This document shows positions 7,000 through 11,583 of a stretch of 11,583 bases of DNA, in pieces. Origin of the DNA: Calditrichaceae bacterium (lineage in GTDB: Bacteria > Calditrichota > Calditrichia > Calditrichales > Calditrichaceae); NCBI GenBank assembly GCA_030622395.1, contig JAUXGF010000029.1, forward strand, positions 1-11,583. The letters run 5' to 3'. Each line of letters starts with the position of its first letter. Position 1 is the first letter of the stretch. The translations under genes were made by a program, and so were the position numbers. The notes under the pieces were generated by a model that was given only the letters and a program-made list of their open reading frames with translations, searched no databases and was not told the origin of the DNA.

Positions 7000-7242
7000 T
7001 CAGGCTATTTGTATTGCCCATGTATCAAAACGGCAATTATAACGAAGAATAAAAACTTCCCCTTCTGCGGTAACAACTTTAAAATAATTATAATTTGAAC
7101 GTCCCGCCTTAACGCCTCCTTCATACCAACGGTCGACAATTTCCGTAATTTCCCAGCGCCGATCCCGGAAAGTAAAAGATACAGGTTTTTCGCCTGCCTT
7201 GTATCCATTATAGCAATCAACTTTTATCAATTCAAAAATCAT
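7000..7242 (-). CDS. Small conserved soluble protein (DUF6504-like, uncertain)
   Basis: 80 aa without signal peptide or membrane segment. The pattern CYNGYKAGEKPVSFTFRDR, then WEITEIVDRWYEGG, YFKVVTAEGEVFILRYN and DTWAI resembles small proteins I recall from many bacteria. In those, a short beta-rich domain carries a conserved WEITEIVDRWYE-like strand and a late YFKV...YILR strand (a DUF6504-like label is tentative). No activity is known. There is no clear ribosome binding site before the ATG at 7242, which is unusual here; translation may depend on the nitroreductase gene 78 nt upstream. A second open frame overlaps it (7005-7220) but lacks these patterns. A real gene is likely because the residue pattern is protein-like and family-like. 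Confidence 0.65.
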   Translation of the reverse strand: MIFELIKVDCYNGYKAGEKPVSFTFRDRRWEITEIVDRWYEGGVKAGRSNYNYFKVVTAEGEVFILRYNCRFDTWAIQIA

Positions 7243-7320
7243 ATTATTAAAATGTATTTAAATGACAATAAATGTTTATTTATGACGTCCCAATTTTCAA
7301 ATGACTTTTTGTTACTATTA

Positions 7321-7857
7321 TTAATTTGCTTTTTTTAAGTTTTTATGACCCCATACATTTAAGCAAACTCTATCAGGATTATAGCGGCCTTCAGCGGATT
7401 TTTGTTCAGCCGGATAACCTATGGATATAAGCGAAACGGGCAAAATATGTTCTTCTGTTTTCAAAAGCTTCTTTAATCCGTCGACCCTTTCTTTTCGCGG
7501 ATGAATTCCCAGCCAAACCGCGCCCAATCCTAAAGCATGAGCGGCAAGCAAGATATTCTGTGAAGCCGCTGAGCAATCTTCAATTATGTAATCAATATTT
7601 TTTTCTAAAGTCAGGTCGCCGCAAACGGCGATTGCTAATGGGGCTTGTTTTAACATTTTCGCATAAGGGTGAAATTGCGGGACTTGATCAAGCAGCTTCC
7701 GGTCATCAATTAAAATAAAATGCCAGGGTTGATAGTTATGCGCAGAGGGCGCGCTCATTGCCGCTTGTAACATCTTTTGAATTAATTCATCAGATATTTT
7801 TTGATCTGTATACCGGCGAATGCTTCTTCTGCTAAGAATAGCTTCCAGGGCTTCCAT
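7321..7857 (-). CDS. FMN-dependent nitroreductase-family oxidoreductase
   Basis: 178 aa, typical of the compact nitroreductase fold that works as a dimer with FMN and NAD(P)H. RRSIRRYTDQKIS (10-22) is the family's N-terminal FMN-phosphate-binding stretch, and SAPSAHNYQPWHF (35-47) is the conserved flavin-contact loop. IEDCSAASQNILLAAHALGLGAVWLG (92-117) and SIGYPAE (145-151) complete the standard motif order. Members reduce nitro groups, quinones or flavins, or act in cofactor metabolism; nothing here identifies the substrate. The ATG has GGAGG (7865-7869) 7 nt upstream. A candidate promoter and a 13-bp inverted repeat lie 56-132 nt upstream. The 80-aa gene follows on the same strand after 78 nt and could be cotranscribed. 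Confidence 0.9.
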   Translation of the reverse strand: MEALEAILSRRSIRRYTDQKISDELIQKMLQAAMSAPSAHNYQPWHFILIDDRKLLDQVPQFHPYAKMLKQAPLAIAVCGDLTLEKNIDYIIEDCSAASQNILLAAHALGLGAVWLGIHPRKERVDGLKKLLKTEEHILPVSLISIGYPAEQKSAEGRYNPDRVCLNVWGHKNLKKAN

Positions 7858-7912
7858 AATTCTGCCTCCGGATTTGAGATATGTTTTTTTGTTTGATTAG
7901 ATGAATCTAAAA

Positions 7913-7989
7913 ATATTAAACTATTTGTAATATTTTGCAAAAAGAAAATAAAAGGAAATATTATTTTTTCACTGATAATATTACAAATA
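7913..7989 (-). promoter_or_regulatory. Candidate promoter with flanking 13-bp inverted repeat, nitroreductase gene
   Basis: On the minus strand TTGCAA (7940-7935) and TAATAT (7918-7913) are separated by 16 nt and would start transcription about 48 nt before the ATG. A perfect 13-bp inverted repeat has one half in the promoter spacer (7922-7934) and the other 42 nt upstream (7977-7989). That layout suits a dimeric repressor that blocks the promoter or loops DNA. The bases are AT-rich, so the promoter call is weak; the inverted repeat itself is exact. Confidence 0.35.
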
Positions 7990-8006
7990 TCCTTATATAT
8001 AGAAAC

Positions 8007-8050
8007 TTAGGCTATTTCACTAGCCCAATTTGCAGTAAATTAGGCTATTT
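8007..8050. repeat. Two 11-bp direct repeats 33 bp apart
   Basis: TTAGGCTATTT occurs at 8007-8017 and 8040-8050. The start-to-start distance of 33 bp is close to three helical turns, placing both copies on the same face of the DNA, as regulator sites often are. They lie 150-190 nt upstream of the nitroreductase start in a 730-nt gap without a gene. Confidence 0.4.
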
Positions 8051-8146
8051 GGCAAGTATTTTTATGAGTCACAAATTATTCATTATCGAAGCAATAGGGT
8101 ATTTAAAAACAGTAAAAATAAAAGATATTAATACGTAGGTTGTGTG

Positions 8147-8339
8147 GTTCAGCGTTCAATGTTCAGGGTTGATGGTCTCTAACAACCTCAATAGAAAAGA
8201 GTTACGACTTTTGAGATACGGAAAATGCTTTTCACCTAATGGGTGAAGAATACTAAGTTCCGTTTTAGGCGCTAACGGGCAATAATATCAGGGTGTTACA
8301 AGCCTTTGAACCCGAAACCCTGAACATGGAACCGCTCAA
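8147..8339. mobile_element. MITE-like element: heptamer arms in inverted orientation around a structured core
   Basis: The left arm 8147-8174 is four 7-bp units (GTTCAGC, GTTCAAT, GTTCAGG, GTTGATG). The right arm 8305-8332 is four units on the other strand (GTTCCAT, GTTCAGG, GTTTCGG, GTTCAAA). The outer ends form terminal inverted repeats of about 23 bp (8148-8170 and 8316-8339), with a perfect 12-bp core and one single-base gap. The ~130-nt core holds stems: AAAAG/CTTTT (8195-8199, 8208-8212), ACGGAA/TTCCGT enclosing TTCACC/GGTGAA. No open reading frame or clear target-site duplication is seen. It could be a non-autonomous mobile element or a structured RNA; the choice is not settled by the sequence. 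The rest of the gap (8051-8146, 8340-8507) shows nothing recognisable. Confidence 0.55.
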
Positions 8340-8507
8340 TTTAGGTAATAATGTTCATAACTGCGGGTAATTAATCGAGAATCTTTTAAATACTCAATTT
8401 AACTGAAGTGCGGGCTTGTTGCTTTTACGCCAATCCGAAACCATTTTATCAGTATTTAAATTCTATAACAATTCAGGACGATTTCTTTAATTTCTTTTTT
8501 TCTTTCG

Positions 8508-8531
8508 TACAGACGACCGGTTCGGTCGTCT
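8508..8531 (+). repeat. GTAGAGACG-family hairpin, copy 1
   Basis: AGACGACCG (8511-8519) and CGGTCGTCT (8523-8531) are perfect 9-bp arms around a 3-nt loop, preceded by GTAC. The sequence starts GTACAGACG, one base different from the GTAGAGACG start of two other copies. It is in the opposite orientation to the copy at 8567-8592 and 36 nt from it. Confidence 0.65.
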
Positions 8532-8566
8532 CAAAATTTTATTCGTTGAATTATACCTATTTTTTT

Positions 8567-8592
8567 AGACGCCCCGGCGGGGCGTCTCTACA
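8567..8592 (-). repeat. GTAGAGACG-family hairpin, copy 2, containing the etfA stop codon
   Basis: On the minus strand it reads GTAGAGACGCCCC, a 3-nt loop, then GGGGCGTCT: perfect 9-bp arms (8567-8575 and 8579-8587). The TAG of etfA (8588-8590) is the TAG of the repeat's GTAGAGACG start. A run of As, not Ts, follows on the minus strand, so this is not a standard intrinsic terminator, although the GC-rich stem could protect the 3' end of the etf mRNA. Confidence 0.7.
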
Positions 8593-9544
8593 TTCCTTTT
8601 TCTGCCTTTAGTTCCTCTATCATTCTCGGCACAACCTCAAACAAATCCGCCGCAATGCCGTAGTCAGCGAATTTGAAAATCGGGGCGTCGGCGTCCTTAT
8701 TAATAGCTACAATATATTTTGATGAAGACATACCGGCTAAATGCTGAATAGCTCCCGAAATCCCAATGGCTATATATAAAGTTGGCGATACTGTTTTTCC
8801 TGTCTGCCCGACCTGCTCATCGTGGGGACGCCAACCGGCGTCGACTGCGGCGCGGGATGCTCCGTTAGCCGCTCCAAAAAGAGAGGCTAATTCTTCGATC
8901 ATGGGCCAATTTTCCGGTCCTTTCATTCCCCGTCCGCCGGAGACAATTATATCCGCTTCGGTAACATCCAATTTACCTTTTGCGCCGGAGATAATTTCTT
9001 TAACCACTGTTTTAAAATCTGTTACCTGTGGCTCAACCGTATCAACAGCCGCCGTGGCGGGCGCTTCTGCCGCTGAATATACATTGGGTCGAACCGTCAC
9101 AATTTTAATCGGCGAAGTTAAGCGAATCGTTGCGTGTACCTTACCGGCATACATCGGGCGAATAATCTTTAAATTATCATCCTCGATATCTACTTGTGTA
9201 CAGTCGGTAGCCATGGCTGCATTTAAAATCGCCGATACCCTGGGCGCTAAATCCTTGCCTGTTGATGTTGCGCCCATTAACAGAACATCCGCTCCCTGTT
9301 TCTGAACCGCATCAGCTAAAATTTTAGCATAGCCGTCCGCGCTGTATTTATCTAATTTACCGCTTTTATAGAAAACAACCTTTTCCACTCCGTATTTCCC
9401 CAACTGCTCGGCTATTTCCTGAACTTCCGCTCCAATCACAGCAACTTCAAAAGGCTGTCCCAATTTTTTTGCCAGCGTGATATTTTCAAAGGCAATCTTT
9501 CTTAACTGTCCTTCTCTATGTTCTGCAAATACTAATATTTTCAT
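8588..9544 (-). CDS. etfA: Electron transfer flavoprotein, alpha subunit
   Basis: 318 aa, the usual length. With EtfB it forms the soluble FAD heterodimer that takes electrons from acyl-CoA dehydrogenases and hands them to the membrane quinone oxidoreductase. The N-terminal domain starts MKILVFAEH. The C-terminal FAD domain contains VSGGRGM (201-207), SR (230-231), QTGKTVSP (247-254), the family signature YIAIGISGAIQHLAGM (257-272) with IVAINKD (278-284), and ADYGI (303-307). All expected FAD contacts appear present. AGGAG (9557-9561) lies 12 nt before the ATG, a longer spacing than normal. It follows etfB on the same strand after 62 nt, so the two form an operon. The last codon and stop fall at the edge of a dispersed hairpin repeat, so the extreme C-terminus may have been altered by its arrival. 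Confidence 0.97.
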   Translation of the reverse strand: MKILVFAEHREGQLRKIAFENITLAKKLGQPFEVAVIGAEVQEIAEQLGKYGVEKVVFYKSGKLDKYSADGYAKILADAVQKQGADVLLMGATSTGKDLAPRVSAILNAAMATDCTQVDIEDDNLKIIRPMYAGKVHATIRLTSPIKIVTVRPNVYSAAEAPATAAVDTVEPQVTDFKTVVKEIISGAKGKLDVTEADIIVSGGRGMKGPENWPMIEELASLFGAANGASRAAVDAGWRPHDEQVGQTGKTVSPTLYIAIGISGAIQHLAGMSSSKYIVAINKDADAPIFKFADYGIAADLFEVVPRMIEELKAEKGM

Positions 9545-9606
9545 GATTTATTTCATCTCCTAAGTTATAATAATTAACCACAATCTGATTAATTTGGCTG
9601 AATGTC

Positions 9607-10356
9607 TTATATGACTTTGGCTTCTTCATGTAATAGTTTTAACAATTCCGGAACCGCGTCGGCGCTTTCGCCGATAATTTTGCCGGGACTTTTTTCAGGT
9701 GGATAGTTGAGCCCGATGATCTCCAACCGGTCTTGATTAAGCTGAACGTCAATTTCTTCCATTTGGACTTTTTTAGCTTTCATGATTCCTTTTAACGAGG
9801 CATAACGCGGTTCGTTTAAGCCGCGCTGCGCTGAAATTATGGTTGGCATTTTACATTCAACAATTTCATGCGCGCCGTCAACTTCGCGTTCGGCGACAAT
9901 CTGATCGCCATTAATATCCAATTTAATTACAACCGTAACCGCAGGCATATCTAATTTTTCCGCTAATATCGAAGGCACTTGCGTATGATCGTCATCAATA
10001 GCTTGTTTGCCCATCAGAATTAAATCATAATTGCCTTGCTTTAAGACCTGAGTTAAAGCCTCTGCAACTACCAATGGATCGGCAGGATTTTTTTCAGCCT
10101 TAATATGAATCGCTTTATTAGCTCCCATAGCTAAAGCGCTGCGCATGGCTGAAGTAGTGCGCTCTGATCCCAATGAAATAATCGTCACGTCGCCGCCATG
10201 TTTTTCCTGCAGCGTTAAGGCTTCTTCAACCGCAAATTCGTCATAAGGATTCAAAATGAATTTTATCTCATCCTCATTTACGTTTTTTTTATCATCGCTC
10301 AGTTTTATACGCGCTTCCGTATCAGGAACTTGTTTTACACATACTGCGATATTCAC
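9607..10356 (-). CDS. etfB: Electron transfer flavoprotein, beta subunit
   Basis: 249 aa, standard length, the AMP-binding partner of EtfA. Motifs in order: CVKQVPDT (6-13), NPYDEFAVEEA (36-46), MGKQAIDDDHTQVP (115-128) and the family signature EREVDGAHEIVECKMP (156-171) with NEPRYASLKGIMKAKK (181-196). QAIDDD rather than the QAIDGDTAQV pattern I associate with electron-bifurcating ETFs suggests an ordinary, non-bifurcating ETF, but this is an inference. The start codon is GTG (10356), fixed by the conserved N-terminus and by AAGGAG (10363-10368) 6 nt upstream. An ATG immediately overlapping it (10358-10356) is followed at once by TGA. The acyl-CoA dehydrogenase gene upstream on the same strand is its likely electron donor; a 496-nt repeat-rich gap separates them, so etfBA may have its own promoter. 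Confidence 0.97.
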   Translation of the reverse strand: MNIAVCVKQVPDTEARIKLSDDKKNVNEDEIKFILNPYDEFAVEEALTLQEKHGGDVTIISLGSERTTSAMRSALAMGANKAIHIKAEKNPADPLVVAEALTQVLKQGNYDLILMGKQAIDDDHTQVPSILAEKLDMPAVTVVIKLDINGDQIVAEREVDGAHEIVECKMPTIISAQRGLNEPRYASLKGIMKAKKVQMEEIDVQLNQDRLEIIGLNYPPEKSPGKIIGESADAVPELLKLLHEEAKVI

Positions 10357-10439
10357 ATTTTTCTCCTTCTGTTTATTTCTATGATATTTATAAACATAAT
10401 TGGTAAAACTTTAAACAACAATATTTAAATAATAAATTA

Positions 10440-10467
10440 CAATATTCAATATTAAATATCCAATTGA
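10440..10467. repeat. Heptamer tandem repeat (4 x 7 bp), AT-rich
   Basis: Units CAATATT, CAATATT, AAATATC, CAATTGA run without a gap upstream of etfB. The low complexity makes this one weaker than the other heptamer arrays in the window. TGATAATTATCA, a 12-nt palindrome, overlaps its end (10465-10476). Confidence 0.45.
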
Positions 10468-10507
10468 TAATTATCATCATACATTTTTTATTGGGGAATA
10501 TGCGCGA

Positions 10508-10527
10508 GTAGAGACGAGGCAGTGTCT
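10508..10527 (+). repeat. GTAGAGACG-family repeat, degenerate copy 3
   Basis: GTAGAGACG (10508-10516) is identical to the start of the copy at the end of etfA. AGAC and GTCT are still present as arms, but the stem interior (GAGGCAGT) no longer pairs well, so this looks like a decayed copy. Confidence 0.45.
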
Positions 10528-10546
10528 TATCTTTACAAATAATCAG

Positions 10547-10575
10547 ATTCCTAAAATATTCAATATTTTAGGAAT
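10547..10575. promoter_or_regulatory. Perfect 29-nt palindrome upstream of etfB
   Basis: ATTCCTAAAATATT (10547-10560) and AATATTTTAGGAAT (10562-10575) are exact reverse complements around a single central base. With 14-bp arms and no loop it is better suited to a dimeric protein (operator) than to an RNA hairpin. It lies about 190 nt upstream of etfB and about 280 nt beyond the acyl-CoA dehydrogenase stop. Its centre, AATATTCAATATT, occurs again at 10441-10453. A regulator of fatty-acid oxidation genes is a possible ligand, but this is inference. Confidence 0.45.
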
Positions 10576-10654
10576 ATGCCGGTTTCCAAATCATGCAATA
10601 TTCTTATCAACAATTTGTTAAAAAAACTAAATATTTACAACAATAATTTTATTA

Positions 10655-10791
10655 TTAAAGTAATACATCCGTTTCGTGTGGGGAATTTATTTGGGTGTAT
10701 ATTGGGAATAACGCCAACCCGTTCTGAGGTTTTACTTGTTAAAGTAATACATCTTATTTTTGAAATTAATTTTTTGTGAATATTGGGAATA
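10655..10791 (+). repeat. Imperfect direct repeat of about 84 bp
   Basis: TTAAAGTAATACATC occurs at 10655-10669 and 10739-10753, and TATTGGGAATA at 10700-10710 and 10781-10791, in the same order and similar spacing. Two diverged units with a period of 81-84 bp are therefore present. The first unit contains 10678-10700, the exact 23-nt reverse complement of 2285-2307. Confidence 0.6.
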
Positions 10792-10850
10792 GCACAAACA
10801 CACCCCTAACCCCTGCCTGCCGGCGGGCACGGCCTCTCAAGAGGGGAATT
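10776..10850. repeat. Mosaic repeat copy 2 with apparent nested insertion
   Basis: 10776-10805 matches 2263-2292 at 26 of 30 positions. It continues as CACCCCTAACCCCT, then a GC-rich near-palindrome TGCCTGCCGGCGGGCA (10814-10829), then CCTCT-CA-AGAGG (10833-10844) and GGGGAATTC. The C-rich and G-rich flanks would pair as one hairpin if the GC-rich segment were removed, which suggests that segment was inserted into an older hairpin. The element ends next to the stop of the acyl-CoA dehydrogenase gene. Confidence 0.55.
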
Positions 10851-10852
10851 CA

Positions 10853-11583
10853 TTATTCCACTATAAAAGGATAACGTTTTTCTTCAACGATAAAATCGGA
10901 GATGTCTTTCATATCATTATCAATATTCTTATCAACCATTAATAAATTTCTCCGGACGCGCCGCCAGGCTTGTTCGTTGAAGGCGTTGCAAAGTTTGATT
11001 TCACGCTTACACTTTTCCGCGCCTTTTTCTTTGATAAGCGTATCAACTCTGGAAATCGTCGCTACCATGCCGTATAAATCAATTATGGCATTAGCCAGTC
11101 TTTCCTGTACCATTTCGCGGTAGATTATATTTTTACCGTATTCAATCAAAACACGCTCTGCGGAAAAATGCAAATTTTTTGCCCAATTTTCAAATTGTAT
11201 TTTAGAATTTGCTATTGATGGATGCACTTCGCGGATACGTTCTGTGCTAACTCGGTTTTTTAACCACTTTGTAGCATAATCAGTTAACACACCGAAGCCT
11301 TTAATCGGCCCTTTTAAAGCGTTCCCGATTTTTTTAAGATACTGCCCTCTCTCTTGAACTCCGGAAAGAGTGATGAACATACGCAGCACTTCGTTTGTGC
11401 CTTCAAATATCATATTAATACGACTGTCTCTTAAGTAGCGTTGATAGGGATATTCAGTCATATAGCCCAAGCCGCCGACCATTTGTAAACATTCGTTTAT
11501 TCCTCTCCAGCCTATTTCAGAGGCTTTTATTTTACAGATAGACGATTCCAGCGAATAATCCACATTACCCCGGTCAATCAGCC
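10853..11583 (-). CDS. Acyl-CoA dehydrogenase, VLCAD/ACAD9-like, C-terminal part (5' end outside window)
   Basis: About 243 codons are visible; the frame is open to the right edge (the first residues read LIDRGNVDYSLES), so the N-terminal and middle FAD domains lie outside. The enzyme oxidises acyl-CoA to trans-2-enoyl-CoA and passes electrons to ETF. The end of the catalytic domain is seen in CLQMVGGLGYMTEYPYQRYL, in RDSRINMIFEGTNEVLRM, and in the glutamate of FEGTNE, which is the catalytic-base position in this family. About 170 further residues form a helical extension (TLSGVQERGQYLKKIG ... ADRV-like, to the end FIVEEKRYPFIVE). Such an extension is characteristic of VLCAD/ACAD9-type enzymes rather than the short MCAD type, pointing to long-chain substrates and possible membrane contact. 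etfB and etfA follow on the same strand after 496 nt. Confidence 0.93.
   Translation of the reverse strand, partial: LIDRGNVDYSLESSICKIKASEIGWRGINECLQMVGGLGYMTEYPYQRYLRDSRINMIFEGTNEVLRMFITLSGVQERGQYLKKIGNALKGPIKGFGVLTDYATKWLKNRVSTERIREVHPSIANSKIQFENWAKNLHFSAERVLIEYGKNIIYREMVQERLANAIIDLYGMVATISRVDTLIKEKGAEKCKREIKLCNAFNEQAWRRVRRNLLMVDKNIDNDMKDISDFIVEEKRYPFIVE

Noticed and set aside
6822..7052. 76-residue plus-strand open frame
   Set aside because: It is a reading through the heptamer array and hairpins (the GNPAFAGM part comes from the CCCGC-TTTT-GCGGG hairpin) and overlaps the end of the 80-aa gene.
7005..7220. 71-residue minus-strand open frame overlapping the 80-aa gene
   Set aside because: The other frame has coherent family-like motifs; this one does not.
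7935..8138. 67-residue plus-strand open frame in the gap upstream of the nitroreductase
   Set aside because: It is AT-rich with no family pattern, and it overlaps the inverted repeat and direct repeats.
8511..8587. Paired hairpins as intrinsic terminators of etfA
   Set aside because: Stems are strong but on the minus strand they are followed by A-runs, not T-runs.
8408..8611. 67-residue plus-strand open frame
   Set aside because: It runs through the two GTAGAGACG hairpins and into the end of etfA; no ribosome binding site.
8766..9305. 179-residue plus-strand open frame
   Set aside because: It lies wholly antisense to etfA, has no ribosome binding site and no recognisable family pattern.
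10465..10476. TGATAATTATCA palindrome as a Fur box
   Set aside because: It has Fur-like GATAAT halves but they abut without the usual spacing, so the match is too weak to call in AT-rich DNA.
10902..11123. 73-residue plus-strand open frame
   Set aside because: Antisense shadow of the acyl-CoA dehydrogenase extension.

Overview
The window (11,583 nt, AT-rich) is a chromosomal segment of a diderm bacterium. Signs of an outer membrane are a signal-peptide-bearing protein that looks like a TonB-dependent receptor and a second small exported beta-barrel candidate. A twin-arginine signal and a flavin/fatty-acid oxidation module are also present. Gene style (SPOR-free small OMPs, a YIP1-family protein, a mannosylglycerate-synthase-like glycosyltransferase, a VLCAD/ACAD9-type acyl-CoA dehydrogenase with ETF) and very repeat-rich spacers suggest a member of the FCB/Calditrichota/KSB1-like assemblage. 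That placement is inference only; no marker gene is present.

Layout. 1-238: leader with a plausible sigma70-type promoter. 239-1423 (+): GT-A-fold glycosyltransferase resembling mannosylglycerate synthase. It converges on a YIP1-family membrane protein (1501-2073, -) across a long inverted repeat. 2372-4950 (-): two-gene envelope operon, a small barrel-like protein followed by a TonB-receptor-like protein, joined by a 4-nt ATGA overlap. 5234-5431 (-): tiny two-helix membrane protein. 5509-6681 (-): Tat-exported C45/acyl-transferase-type Ntn hydrolase. 7000-7242 (-): small conserved soluble protein. 7321-7857 (-): FMN nitroreductase. 8588-10356 (-): etfB-etfA. 10853-11583 (-): C-terminal part of a VLCAD/ACAD9-like acyl-CoA dehydrogenase that runs off the right edge. 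The dehydrogenase would pass electrons from acyl-CoA oxidation to the ETF encoded just downstream of it; the quinone oxidoreductase that would follow is not in the window.

The most striking content is between the genes. Most intergenic gaps hold a different short degenerate tandem repeat with a strict 7-bp or 8-bp period, usually 24-36 nt (about 3-4.5 units). Three of them (1423-1499, 6831-6907, 8147-8332) have a second arm in inverted orientation, so they can fold into hairpins or frame a core. The best example, 8147-8332, has two 4x7-bp arms around a ~130-nt core that itself contains nested stems. Other gaps hold copies of a GTAGAGACG hairpin family (one supplies the etfA stop codon) and a mosaic repeat shared between ~2.26-2.31 kb and ~10.68-10.83 kb. 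No rRNA, tRNA, CRISPR array, transposase or integrase was seen.
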